From NCBI GenBank assembly GCA_003249955.1, contig QKHS01000002.1, forward strand, positions 1 to 35,767: a stretch of 35,767 bases of DNA, written 5' to 3'. A program made the position numbers and the translations under genes. Under the pieces are notes generated by a model. The model did no database searches and was not told where the DNA came from. It saw nothing but the letters and a program-made list of their open reading frames with translations. Positions 10,301 to 18,073 of the stretch are shown here, one piece after another (within the stretch, counting starts at the first letter, position 1; the number at the start of each line of letters is the position of its first letter). The DNA comes from Bacteroidales bacterium. Its GTDB lineage: Bacteria > Bacteroidota > Bacteroidia > Bacteroidales > ML635J-15.

Positions 10301-11212
10301 ATAGTAATCAACACCAACTTCAACAGGCGTAGAATAAGCCGTACTGTCTGTTACTGCACAATTAACCTTGCACCTGTAATATGTTTTGTCGTAGATAGTA
10401 CTTATTGTGTATGTCTTTGTAGTTGATCCTGTACCTCCTGTTGCATTAAGATAATTATTATTTGGTTCACTCGATCTTTGCCATTGGTATTCAAGCCCGG
10501 AAAGAAAAGAATAATCGTGAATGCTAACTATCGGTACTGTTACTTTTAGGCCAGTGTTAACATATGTTGGCAATGACGAACTTGCTGTTCCCCCATAAAC
10601 AGAATCTGAACATTCTATACTGGGAACAATGTTAAATCTTATGTTTGGACGCTGTGTAGTGGCTGTTAGTGACGCCTTGGATGTCCATTCAAATGTACTA
10701 CTTACATATCTTCTTGCTATAGTGGGAGATGAGCTGGTATAGCAATAATATGGCTTGTTTGTCGTCTCAGGAGCCTGGTATCCTTTAACTATTAATACCT
10801 GAAGGTTATCTGAATTGTTATAACTAAATGCAGTATTTAAATTGATTTCTACCCATCCCGAAGAAGCGGTATTAGGGTAAGTGCCTGAATACACCTGAGT
10901 ATATCCGATTGTACTGGTAGCTCCTGTAGAAAGTGTCGTTGCAGTGGTATGTTTCATATATATGGTAACATTCTCAATTGTTATAGCGGTACTTCCGGAT
11001 GCCTTATAAAACGCTAACTTGTCAATATAACCTGTGTACCCTATTTCGCTCTGAAAATAAATCATTTCTGCTGCGCTATATGAATAATAACGGCTAATCG
11101 GCAATAAATAAGTACTGGTTGTCCCCGTACCTATAATGACAGTCTCTTGTGCAAATGCAATTGTAGAAAAAATGGTAAACAGAACTATGGTTAATAATTT
11201 AAGTTTGTTCAT
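7343..11212 (-). CDS. Multidomain secreted surface protein (CUB, PPC, Big2 and SprB-like parts)
   Basis: The 1289-residue protein starts with a signal peptide (MNKLKLLTIVLFTIFSTIAFAQ). Residues about 25-200 form a beta-rich domain seen in many Bacteroidota surface proteins. An Ig-like segment follows (EYQWQRS and YYRCKV, about 225-300). Residues about 310-428 are CUB-like, with DYLDIYDG, cysteine pairs and a Ser/Gly-rich close. Residues about 440-585 resemble a pre-peptidase C-terminal (PPC) domain with paired cysteines. A Big2-like repeat (VSSNTSIATIS, about 590-660) and an SprB-like repeat (GGKSPYSYQW, about 670-770) come next. The last 80 residues end in YVLEVTNSKNEKRYLKFKV, which faintly recalls a T9SS sorting domain, but no clear type A domain is present. 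It is the first gene of the operon. A role in adhesion or substrate binding at the surface is inferred from the domains. Confidence 0.88.
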   Translation of the reverse strand: MNKLKLLTIVLFTIFSTIAFAQETVIIGTGTTSTYLLPISRYYSYSAAEMIYFQSEIGYTGYIDKLAFYKASGSTAITIENVTIYMKHTTATTLSTGATSTIGYTQVYSGTYPNTASSGWVEINLNTAFSYNNSDNLQVLIVKGYQAPETTNKPYYCYTSSSPTIARRYVSSTFEWTSKASLTATTQRPNIRFNIVPSIECSDSVYGGTASSSLPTYVNTGLKVTVPIVSIHDYSFLSGLEYQWQRSSEPNNNYLNATGGTGSTTKTYTISTIYDKTYYRCKVNCAVTDSTAYSTPVEVGVDYYMKTGTYNVCDVGFYDTGGPSSAYGNSQNSTVTYCSASSQKLKVDFSGFDTETNGLIGRNEIIYDYLDIYDGADIYAPQMYHFAGQLSDSNRLPVVISSGTCLTLKFYSNSTTVKSGWASAITCTEEENEVPAQNCELAPRMCAGETYEGSTSSFYNPNTLGGIINSTTFPGGTLDNNAFLKFVASSTSILLITGVSNCSTPQCGTASEGGIQLAIYHGSDCSGFTKITDNSLIIPGIDEGNDLYSVGGLIPGDTYYVMVDGLDCSTCDYTIRINSGIYCCENTHITGDTLGIIGQTVQLGSTSTPATTTPWVSSNTSIATISSTGLITPQLPGTTTITFNDLYGCSDTMIFYVEVADLVVQSSSINISDSNPLGSVTLTPSGGKSPYSYQWFPDLEFPDSVNFKTALQNIPELDSVNIDYTRVHNYYLNAFRGRFLNNLEPGSYTCRIIDALGDTAFYTAIINTEISFSDTNGFEFVNNDLTKDSTTNDTIFTIIDGVFNVDHNDKISFNIGQDNLSATFGFLTSTDSINDTAIFGHGLYIDNGLINIISDGDTIITDFQIYKGDEIKIIAHNSCVEYYVKNFLVHTEQMEPKSSLAPAVNMVSLGLIADDLVLSLCPRVYINTENSFCNIPNNSSISVGTHLLNNLTYTWASTNGFNNNGIITESTVSNLAPGYYYVTVNGNTVIGNHPYQAKRVVVVGNYITWNISNLELESVNKLTNSSGETNNYAKSLNETLCNEPEDLFTMHKMKLLGSFDVKYIGLLMNGTVTNLSHGYGMIVIKNDNYTAYWPSAKFILNLYDGVVIGNPFLVYGVDLDIGFEIYGDAISYTFKELYSIGEIGAFDLTTTSDMYSPVVSILTAGSSVDESISSFCYTEKCSYHVLNKTLDGGYARSLNGKIRFKYDEEYYLAGDDTHLTYSVCYYQGYPTSGPSLETDIVKYGDNRFILSTDGLASNAIYVLEVTNSKNEKRYLKFKVDPNNTLDCND

Positions 11213-11265
11213 AGCGTGTACAATTAAATAATAATGCTCTTTGTAATCGTGTGATAAATGTGTAA

Positions 11266-11296
11266 CAAATGTAACGTTATTTTGTAAATATTCAAA
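11266..11296 (-). promoter_or_regulatory. Bacteroidota-type promoter of the giant secreted-protein operon
   Basis: Read on the minus strand, TTTG (11296-11293) is followed after exactly 19 bases by TACATTTG (11273-11266). Both match the Bacteroidota sigma-ABfr consensus TTTG-N19-21-TAnnTTTG. Transcription would start near 11260, leaving a leader of about 50 bases before ATG at 11212. It is the best promoter match in the window and supports one long transcript for the operon. Confidence 0.75.
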
Positions 11297-11547
11297 TATT
11301 TTATAAAATAAAAATAAAAAATTATATATTATACATTTATTTATCTTAGAGGTATTTTTTAAATATTTGATATCCAGATAATTATCCGTTCAAACATATT
11401 GCCATATTTATATAATTGATGTTTGATATTAGTATTATATTCATTTATTATTACGATTTTAAATTTTTAAACACAGAGAATTTGAACATTTAACAACAAA
11501 TAACTTTAAAAAAATGTTAATTAGTAAAGTTGATAGGGATTGTTTGT

Positions 11548-11555
11548 TAACTTTG
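11548..11555 (+). promoter_or_regulatory. -7 promoter box upstream of the S41 protease
   Basis: TAACTTTG matches the TAnnTTTG -7 consensus exactly and lies 20 bases before ATG at 11576. No good TTTG sits at the standard spacing; TTAG near 11521 is the closest. The leader would be very short. Confidence 0.5.
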
Positions 11556-11575
11556 TGACTTAAAAATTGAATATT

Positions 11576-13177
11576 ATGCGATTAAAAGGATTGGTATTGC
11601 CGCTGATTGGACTATTATTTCTGTCTGTTAATATTTTTGCTCAGGATGTAAATGCTGAGACAAGAAAATTCAATAAAATGCTTTCGCTTATTGATGCAAT
11701 GTATGTTGACTCTGTAGATATGGACGGGTTGGTAGAGACTGCTATAGTAAGTATGCTTAAAGAAATGGACCCGCACTCTGTTTATATAAGTGCCGAGGAA
11801 ATAGAAAAAATGAAGGAACCTCTCGAAGGAAGCTTTGAAGGTATTGGCGTTCAGTTTCGCATAATGGAAGATACATTGCTGGTAGTTGGCGTTATCAGTG
11901 GTGGTCCGTCGGAAAAAGTAGGGATTCATAATGGGGACAGAATTATTGTTGTAGATGATGAAAATATTGCAGGTGTGGGAATCGACAATAATGGTGTTGC
12001 AAAAAGATTAAGAGGGAAAAAAGGTACTGTTGTAAAAGTTGAGGTTTTGAGAAGAAGCGAAAAGCAGCCACTTGTTTTTAATATTACAAGAGATAAAATT
12101 CCGATTTACAGCGTAGATGCCAGTTATATTACTGATGATAATACAGGTTATATAAAACTCAATAAATTTGCCAGAACAACCAAGGAAGAACTGGATTCTG
12201 TATTTACAACATTTGTAAAAGCCGGGGTAAAAGATATTATTCTGGATTTAACCGGAAATACAGGAGGATATCTTGATAAAGCTGTTAGCCTTTGTGATGA
12301 ATTCCTGCAAAAAGATAAGCTTATTGTTTATACCGAAGGCGTAAGAATGCCACGCTCTGACTACAAATCAACAAAAGACGGACGTTTCTACAGAGGTAAA
12401 CTTATCGTTTTGGTTGATGAAGGATCTGCATCTGCCAGCGAGATTGTTTCCGGAGCATTACAGGATTGGGACAGAGCTGTTATTGTCGGACGCCGCACTT
12501 TCGGTAAAGGACTGGTACAAAGAGAAATGCCGCTTACTGATGGTTCTGCAGTACGCCTAACAATTGCACGTTATTATACTCCTACCGGCAGACTTATTCA
12601 AAAACCTTATGTGGAAGGTTATGACGAGTATGCAGATGATATGACAAACAGATATCTGCATGGAGAATTTATGCATAAAGACAGTATCGTTTTTGCAGAC
12701 TCACTTAAATATGAAACTCTGGTTTACAAAAAGACAGTTTATGGTGGCGGAGGTATTATGCCTGATGATTTTATTCCTGTTGATACAACCTTAAGATCAG
12801 ATTTTCATCTCGAACTTTTACGCAAAGGAGTATTGTTTACATTCGTTTCAAAATATGTTGACCAGCACAGGGCAGAGTTAAATGAAAAATATCCTGATAT
12901 AGAAACATTTAAACGTGATTTCGAAGTGAATCAGGAAGTACTTGACATGCTTACTACAGAGGCTAAAGAGCAAAAGATTAATGTTGACTCATTAACGCCG
13001 GCAACTGAGGCTCAGAATACATATCTTAAAGTGCATTTAAAATCACTTATTGCAGGTGATATCTGGAGAAATAATGAATTCTGGTTTATTTTTAACGATA
13101 TTAACCCGTTTTTCCTTCGTGCTCAGGAAATCATTAACGACGACAAACTTTACGATTCATTGCTGAAGGGAAAATAA
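11576..13177 (+). CDS. S41-family C-terminal processing peptidase (CtpA/Prc type)
   Basis: The 533-residue enzyme has a signal peptide (MRLKGLVLPLIGLLFLSVNIFAQ) and therefore acts in the periplasm or at the cell envelope. A PDZ domain covers about residues 84-165 (GSFEGIGVQF, then VISGGPSEKVGIHNGD), followed by the S41 catalytic domain (VDEGSASASEIVSGALQDW, then GRRTFGKGLVQ). By alignment with known family members, the catalytic serine is Ser286 (the middle Ser of SASAS) and the general base is Lys311, 25 residues later. The C-terminal part, about 370-533, is the helical extension seen in Bacteroidota members. A TTG at 11567 would add three residues; ATG at 11576 gives a normal signal peptide. 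It overlaps the next gene by one base (TAATG). Family members trim exported proteins from their C-termini; the substrate here is unknown. Confidence 0.95.
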   Translation: MRLKGLVLPLIGLLFLSVNIFAQDVNAETRKFNKMLSLIDAMYVDSVDMDGLVETAIVSMLKEMDPHSVYISAEEIEKMKEPLEGSFEGIGVQFRIMEDTLLVVGVISGGPSEKVGIHNGDRIIVVDDENIAGVGIDNNGVAKRLRGKKGTVVKVEVLRRSEKQPLVFNITRDKIPIYSVDASYITDDNTGYIKLNKFARTTKEELDSVFTTFVKAGVKDIILDLTGNTGGYLDKAVSLCDEFLQKDKLIVYTEGVRMPRSDYKSTKDGRFYRGKLIVLVDEGSASASEIVSGALQDWDRAVIVGRRTFGKGLVQREMPLTDGSAVRLTIARYYTPTGRLIQKPYVEGYDEYADDMTNRYLHGEFMHKDSIVFADSLKYETLVYKKTVYGGGGIMPDDFIPVDTTLRSDFHLELLRKGVLFTFVSKYVDQHRAELNEKYPDIETFKRDFEVNQEVLDMLTTEAKEQKINVDSLTPATEAQNTYLKVHLKSLIAGDIWRNNEFWFIFNDINPFFLRAQEIINDDKLYDSLLKGK

Positions 13178-13776
13178 TGGAATTAATAATTGGCTGGCTG
13201 CAGCAAAACTGGTTTGAAACTACTGCTGCTGCTTTGGGGTTGATAGGTATTTACCTGCAGATAAAGCAAAATCCGTGGTATTGGTTTACTGCCATATTGA
13301 TGGTATTGATGTATATCGTAGTATTTTATCAGTCAAAGTTTTATGCCGATATGTCATTTCAGTTTTATTATCTTGCAATAAGCATATATGGTTGGTTGTT
13401 CTGGTTGTCGGGAAAAGAGAATAATACTGAAAAGACTGTAAATACTTCAAGACTGACTATTAAGAGTTGGGTGTTATCATTACTGGCATCGTTTATCCTT
13501 TTTATTATTATTTATAACATTCTTGGAAAATATACAGATTCGGATGTAGTTGCAGGAGATGCATTTACAACAGCCCTCAGTTTTGTGGCAACCTTGCTTC
13601 TTGCACGTAAGATTCTCGAAAACTGGCTTTTCTGGATAGTCGTGGATTTGGTTTCAACCGGGCTATATATTTACAAAGGACTTTACCCAACTGCAATATT
13701 GTTTTTTGTTCTCACAGTACTGGCTTTTGTGGGCTATTATCAATGGAAAAGAACTTTAATAAATGAAAATGAGTGA
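13177..13776 (+). CDS. pnuC: PnuC-family nicotinamide riboside transporter
   Basis: The 199-residue protein is almost entirely hydrophobic, with about seven membrane segments. The conserved PnuC region is visible near the N-terminus (GIYLQIKQNPWYWFTAI, and QFYYLAISIYGWLFW), as is the C-terminal DLVSTGLYIYKGLY segment. PnuC proteins are facilitators that let nicotinamide riboside, or in some subfamilies thiamine or riboflavin, cross the inner membrane; trapping by phosphorylation drives uptake. The gene starts at the stop of the protease gene and overlaps the following kinase by 14 bases. A NadR-like kinase next door points to nicotinamide riboside rather than thiamine. Confidence 0.93.
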   Translation: MELIIGWLQQNWFETTAAALGLIGIYLQIKQNPWYWFTAILMVLMYIVVFYQSKFYADMSFQFYYLAISIYGWLFWLSGKENNTEKTVNTSRLTIKSWVLSLLASFILFIIIYNILGKYTDSDVVAGDAFTTALSFVATLLLARKILENWLFWIVVDLVSTGLYIYKGLYPTAILFFVLTVLAFVGYYQWKRTLINENE

Positions 13777-14293
13777 AACAATAAAAATAGTGCTAACGGG
13801 TCCTGAATCTGTAGGGAAATCTACATTAACCAAACAACTGGCAGATTATTTTAAGGTGCCATATGTTTCTGAAATAGCCCGCGAATACATTTCAAATCTT
13901 AAGCGGCCATATAATATTGATGATGTTGTTGAAATAGCAGGATTACAGATTGCTGCCGAAAAAGAAGCCCTTAGTAGTAGCCCGCGAATTGTTTTTTTTG
14001 ATACAGACCTGATAATTACAAAAATATGGTTGTTGCATGTTTACGGACAATGCCCGTCATGGATTGATGAAGAACTGAGACAAAATCCGGCTTATTTTCA
14101 TTTGCTTTGTTATTACGATTTACCATGGGAACCTGATCCTGTTCGTGAGAATCCCGATATAAGGTCTTTGTTGTACGATAAATACGAAGCAGAAATAAAT
14201 AATTACGGACTAAAATACGGCGTTGTTAAAGGGCTTGACAATAACAGATTTTTAAATGCAATAGCTCTTCTGAGGGAAAATCATATAATCTGA
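13763..14293 (+). CDS. NadR-like nicotinamide riboside kinase (AAA/P-loop domain only)
   Basis: The 176-residue protein is a compact P-loop kinase. Walker A is GPESVGKST (residues 13-21), followed by a conserved SEIAREYI segment and a FFDTDLIITKIW segment with an acidic DTD, as in the C-terminal domain of NadR. The DNA-binding and NMN adenylyltransferase domains of classical NadR are absent, so this would be a stand-alone ribosylnicotinamide kinase making NMN from imported nicotinamide riboside. Bacteroidota often carry such short forms annotated as AAA-family ATPases. It overlaps pnuC by 14 bases, which makes a two-gene salvage unit likely. ATG at 13769 is an alternative start, two codons in. 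Confidence 0.88.
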   Translation: MKMSETIKIVLTGPESVGKSTLTKQLADYFKVPYVSEIAREYISNLKRPYNIDDVVEIAGLQIAAEKEALSSSPRIVFFDTDLIITKIWLLHVYGQCPSWIDEELRQNPAYFHLLCYYDLPWEPDPVRENPDIRSLLYDKYEAEINNYGLKYGVVKGLDNNRFLNAIALLRENHII

Positions 14294-14309
14294 TTATGGC
14301 CGTGACATG

Positions 14310-14341
14310 CTTTTTTCATTTCGGAAAAAAGTATATATTTG
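14310..14341 (+). promoter_or_regulatory. Promoter -7 box and A/T hairpin before the carbamoyltransferase operon
   Basis: TATATTTG at 14334-14341 matches TAnnTTTG and lies 18 bases before ATG at 14359. Just upstream, CTTTTTTC (14310-14317) can pair with GAAAAAAG (14324-14331) around a 6-base loop. The hairpin may weaken read-through from the kinase gene, but it has no following T-run, so it is not a classical terminator. Together they suggest the carbamoyltransferase operon has its own start. Confidence 0.45.
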
Positions 14342-14358
14342 ACTAAAATTTCGCCACC

Positions 14359-16047
14359 ATGAATATTTTAGGGTTATCATGTTACTATCACGATTCGGCA
14401 GCTTGTCTTATCAAAGACGGAAAGTTGGTTGCAGCAGTTCAGGAAGAAAGATTTAACCGTGTAAAAAATTCATCAGATTTTCCGATAAATGCGATAAATT
14501 TTTGTATTCAGCAAGGTAATATAGGGTTTGACCAGATTGATTATGTAGCATTTTACGAAAAGCCATTTCTTAAATTCAGTCGTGTTATACAGGATATTGT
14601 TTCAAAATTTCCGTCATCATATGGTTCGTTCATACGTAATACCCCGCAATGGTTGCAGGACAGGCTTATACTTCCGGCAGTCCTGAAGCGCGAAATAGCA
14701 TATAAAGGAAAAGTTTTGTTTATTCCGCACCATCATGCACATGCCGCCAGTACCTTTTTTGTATCTCCGTTTAAAGAGGCGGCAATTCTTATTAATGACG
14801 GGGTAGGAGAATTTGCTGCTTCAAGTTACGGATTCGGGAAAGACAATAATATTGAGCTTGTTAACCAGATAAATTATCCCGATTCGCTGGGATTACTTTA
14901 TACATGCATAACAACATTTCTGGGTTTTAAGGCAAACAGCGGAGAAGGTACAACAATGGCACTGGCAAGTTTTGGACAACCTTCATATATTGAAGAGTTT
15001 CGTAAAATTATTAATGTAGCCGAAGATGGTAGTTATAAAATAAATCAAAAATATTTTTCGCTTAACAAAAGAAAAAGAATGTATTCTGGTGAGATGATCA
15101 GGCTTCTTGGAGAACCCCGTAAATACGGAACGGATTATACTCAGCGACATAAAGATATTGCAGCAACATTGCAGTATGTTATAGAAGATTGCCTTGTTAA
15201 ACAGGCCGGATTTGTTCATAAAACATATGGAAGTGATAATCTTTGTCTTGCAGGAGGAGTATTTCTTAATTGTGTTGCTAATCAGAAAATTCTTGAACAA
15301 ACGCCGGTAAAAAACATATTTATTCAACCTGGAGCCGGAGATGCCGGTGCTGCAATCGGAGCGGCTTTTTATGCATATAATGCCATTCTTGGTAACCAAA
15401 GAACGTTTGTGATGACAAATGCATACCTGGGGCCGGAATCACAAAATAAAGATATTGAAATTGCCTTAAAAGCCAACGGGCTGAAATTACAAAAACTTGA
15501 ATATGACGAACTTTTGGAGGTTGTAACCGGACGCATTATTGCAAAGAAAACAGTAGGCTGGTTTCAGGGACGGCTGGAGTTTGGGCCGAGGGCTTTAGGA
15601 AACCGCTCTATTCTTGCCAGCGCGCAGGATACCGAGATGGTAGAAATTCTTAATAGCCGCATTAAACATCGGGAATGGTTTCGCCCTTTTGCCCCGATAG
15701 TAAAAAAGGAAAAAGCAGGAGAGTATTTTAAAATGCTGAACGATTCTCCGTTTATGTTACTTGCCCCTGAAGTGCTTGAAGAAAAAAAATCTGTAATACC
15801 GGCTGTTACACACATTGATGGCACAGCAAGAACACAGTCTGTAGATAAAGAGTTTAACCCTCTTTTGTGGCAATTACTTGATGTCCACGAAAAGAAAACA
15901 GGAATTCCGGTAATAATTAATACGTCATTTAACCTGCAGGCAGAGCCTATAGTTTGTACTCCCGAAGAGGCAATAAATGATTACTTAAAGTCTGATATGG
16001 ATTGTCTTGCTTTAGGAAACTATTTTGTTGAAAAAGCCAATGACTAG
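14359..16047 (+). CDS. NodU/CmcH/TobZ-type O-carbamoyltransferase
   Basis: The 562-residue enzyme is full length for the family, which moves a carbamoyl group from carbamoyl phosphate to a hydroxyl (or amine) through a carbamoyl-adenylate. The N-terminal half has the YrdC/Kae1-like features: GLSCYYHDSAA (residues 5-15), EERFNRVK, the metal-binding HHHAHAA (124-130), DGVGEF (147-152) and LAGGVFLN (297-304). The C-terminal carbamoyltransferase half has GRLEFGPRALGNRS (404-417) and the late IINTSFN motif. All expected motifs are present. It heads an operon: the SGNH hydrolase gene overlaps its stop by 8 bases (ATGACTAG). Substrates in the family range from Nod factors to antibiotics and saxitoxin-like compounds; the one here is unknown. 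Confidence 0.95.
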   Translation: MNILGLSCYYHDSAACLIKDGKLVAAVQEERFNRVKNSSDFPINAINFCIQQGNIGFDQIDYVAFYEKPFLKFSRVIQDIVSKFPSSYGSFIRNTPQWLQDRLILPAVLKREIAYKGKVLFIPHHHAHAASTFFVSPFKEAAILINDGVGEFAASSYGFGKDNNIELVNQINYPDSLGLLYTCITTFLGFKANSGEGTTMALASFGQPSYIEEFRKIINVAEDGSYKINQKYFSLNKRKRMYSGEMIRLLGEPRKYGTDYTQRHKDIAATLQYVIEDCLVKQAGFVHKTYGSDNLCLAGGVFLNCVANQKILEQTPVKNIFIQPGAGDAGAAIGAAFYAYNAILGNQRTFVMTNAYLGPESQNKDIEIALKANGLKLQKLEYDELLEVVTGRIIAKKTVGWFQGRLEFGPRALGNRSILASAQDTEMVEILNSRIKHREWFRPFAPIVKKEKAGEYFKMLNDSPFMLLAPEVLEEKKSVIPAVTHIDGTARTQSVDKEFNPLLWQLLDVHEKKTGIPVIINTSFNLQAEPIVCTPEEAINDYLKSDMDCLALGNYFVEKAND

Positions 16048-18073
16048 GCAAAATAAAATATTGCTTTTATCTGTTTTACTTTTGCTTATTAGTGCAGGAA
16101 CAGTTCTTTTTATGTCCGTAAAAACTGCCCGTGTTCCTTTTATTTCAACAACAGGATTTTACATCCATGGAATTGATTCCGATGACCCTGAACTTATATC
16201 TTCGTGGGGACAATATAAAAACAGTGATGAACATTTGTATATACATTGTTTCCAGCAATACCGTAGTACCGAAGATTATATTTACGATTACTGGCGCAGA
16301 GACATGTTTTTTTATTTTAAAGCAGACCGTGTTTTTCTGGAAATGCCGGACAGCATATGGGCAAAGGTAGATTTTGTCTGGTTTAAAACCGGCAATAAGG
16401 TTTTGAAATATGACAAAACCAATATGGAGAATGAATGGGAAACCGAAAGGAGTCCAGGGAAAATTATGTTTGTTTCAGGGCAAAATCAGATATCAGGGAA
16501 TACAATCTATGACGGATTTAAAAGTTTCTGGAATTCTTCAGCGGAGTTGGGAATCAACAATAAGTTTCCGGTAAGCATTCTGTTTGTTCTCTTATTGGGT
16601 ATGATAATTTATAGCCTTTCAGAAAAAATAAAATATGTGCTGAATTTAATTCTGAAAAAACTAAGGTCATATGTAAATAAACATAAAAATTTCTTTTCAG
16701 GAGTGTTTTCTGTGTTTGCCGGTTTGATTACGGTTTTTATTTTTCTGGAAATCAGTCTTAGAATAATAGGCTATTTTCACGAAAAGCAGAATATTAATAA
16801 AAATTACAGTATTGCAAAAGATGCAGACAAATTAATTGTATGCCTGGGCGATAGCTTTACCGAAGGTTTTGGTTCCGGCTTTGGAAATGACTACCCGGCA
16901 GTATTGAACAGAATGGTAAAAGAGGAATTTGGTCAGGATTATCAGGTTGTAAACTTTGGGCAGTCAGGCAAAAATACTACTCAGATTAAAGATGAATTTC
17001 TAAATTATCTTGAAATAAAGACCCCTGAGGTGGTGGTTTTAATGGCCGGATCTGCAAACTATTGGAACTATTACGGCTTCGAAAACAAAACAGGATTTAT
17101 TTATAATATCAGAACGTTTAAACTTATAAAACTTCTTTGGAACCAGATTTTCTCGGAGAAAGCAGAAAAGAGAATACATGGTAATACTGATTACTTTTCG
17201 GAAGCAGAATATCTGGAAAACAGAAATGAATTTCAACAATCAGATATGATTAAAACTTTAAATTCCCATCCTGCAGATTCGTTGGAAAAATTTACTGACA
17301 GAGATTTAATTTATTATTCGATATTGACAAATACTACTCAGGACTTTACCACTGATTTCAGAAATTCACAGGATTCAGATTTGCAACAATTATTGATTAT
17401 CCATGATTTATATAAAGGTGTCCCGGTTGATTTTAATTTATTATCTTCGGGTTATTACAAGGCTTTGTATTTCTATTTGTGTTCAACAAAAAAGGATAGC
17501 TTTCATAAGAAAAGATACCTGTTTATGGCATTAAGAGAGTATCCGTACCTTGAAGATGCATATTATGGTCTGGTTGCAGGATCGAACAGTTTCTTACCTT
17601 TGTTAAAATCTGATTACAGCGAAAACAGAGTGTGTATTGCTGATACGGTTACTTATTATAAAATCAAATTCGGATTTGTCCAGCCGGGAGTTAAAACAGG
17701 TAAAGTATTTATTAATGAAAGCACAGATCTTGACATTGAAAAAAGTAAAATTAACAGGTGGGTAGAGGATGATCTGGAAGAAATTATTGTAGCTTGCAGG
17801 AAAAAAGGTGTGCAGCTTATAATTATGACTTATCCGTATAAATATAAAAATCCTTTGTATGCTCCGGTTAATGATGTCCTTTACGGACTTGGCAAAAGAT
17901 ACAATATTCCTGAAGTAGATAATTTTTCTGCATTTGATAAGATTACAGAGGACAGGGATTCTTATTTTGTGGCAGACGGACATTGCAGTGATAAAGGATA
18001 CAGGTATATTGCAGAACAAATTTTTGAAGTAATTAAATCCGAAAAAATGTTGAAAGACACAGATGCTGAATAA
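16040..18073 (+). CDS. Membrane-anchored SGNH/GDSL-family hydrolase
   Basis: The 677-residue protein begins with a signal anchor (about residues 6-26), has a divergent soluble region, then two hydrophobic segments (about 175-195 and 220-245). The SGNH domain starts at about 265: block I is LGDSFTEGFG with the nucleophile Ser272, the oxyanion block is VNFGQSGKNTTQ, block III is GSANYWN (Asn in place), and block V is VADGHCSDKG with Asp646 and His648. About 200 residues are inserted between blocks III and V. ATG at 16040 is chosen over in-frame TTGs at 16025 and 16028 because it overlaps the carbamoyltransferase stop. SGNH enzymes are esterases or acyltransferases; with a carbamoyltransferase next door a glycan or glycolipid substrate is plausible. 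The next gene overlaps by 11 bases. Confidence 0.88.
   Translation: MTRQNKILLLSVLLLLISAGTVLFMSVKTARVPFISTTGFYIHGIDSDDPELISSWGQYKNSDEHLYIHCFQQYRSTEDYIYDYWRRDMFFYFKADRVFLEMPDSIWAKVDFVWFKTGNKVLKYDKTNMENEWETERSPGKIMFVSGQNQISGNTIYDGFKSFWNSSAELGINNKFPVSILFVLLLGMIIYSLSEKIKYVLNLILKKLRSYVNKHKNFFSGVFSVFAGLITVFIFLEISLRIIGYFHEKQNINKNYSIAKDADKLIVCLGDSFTEGFGSGFGNDYPAVLNRMVKEEFGQDYQVVNFGQSGKNTTQIKDEFLNYLEIKTPEVVVLMAGSANYWNYYGFENKTGFIYNIRTFKLIKLLWNQIFSEKAEKRIHGNTDYFSEAEYLENRNEFQQSDMIKTLNSHPADSLEKFTDRDLIYYSILTNTTQDFTTDFRNSQDSDLQQLLIIHDLYKGVPVDFNLLSSGYYKALYFYLCSTKKDSFHKKRYLFMALREYPYLEDAYYGLVAGSNSFLPLLKSDYSENRVCIADTVTYYKIKFGFVQPGVKTGKVFINESTDLDIEKSKINRWVEDDLEEIIVACRKKGVQLIIMTYPYKYKNPLYAPVNDVLYGLGKRYNIPEVDNFSAFDKITEDRDSYFVADGHCSDKGYRYIAEQIFEVIKSEKMLKDTDAE

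Larger units (their letters stand above)
11213..11566. other. Divergent intergenic region (about 350 bases)
   Basis: This very AT-rich gap separates the leftward surface-protein operon from the rightward protease operon. It holds the minus-strand promoter at 11266-11296 and a plus-strand -7 box at 11548-11555. I see no open frame, tRNA or strong hairpin in the remaining 11300-11540 stretch, which is mostly A/T runs. Confidence 0.6.

Noticed and set aside
7343-11212. Possible T9SS type A sorting domain at the end of the 1289-residue protein
   Set aside because: Only the last strand pattern resembles one; the NP motif and the conserved glycines at their usual places are missing.
13763-14293. 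NadR missing its DNA-binding and adenylyltransferase domains
   Set aside because: The short kinase-only form next to pnuC is common in this phylum and the frame is complete, so it is not a broken gene.
14353-14361. GCCACCATG, a Kozak-like start at the carbamoyltransferase gene
   Set aside because: A chance match; everything else in the window is bacterial.
14983-15399. Open frame of 138 codons on the minus strand
   Set aside because: It lies wholly inside the carbamoyltransferase gene, whose motifs are all intact, and its product has no recognisable features. Similar antisense frames at 17603-18019, 27605-27994 and 5355-5726 are rejected for the same reason.
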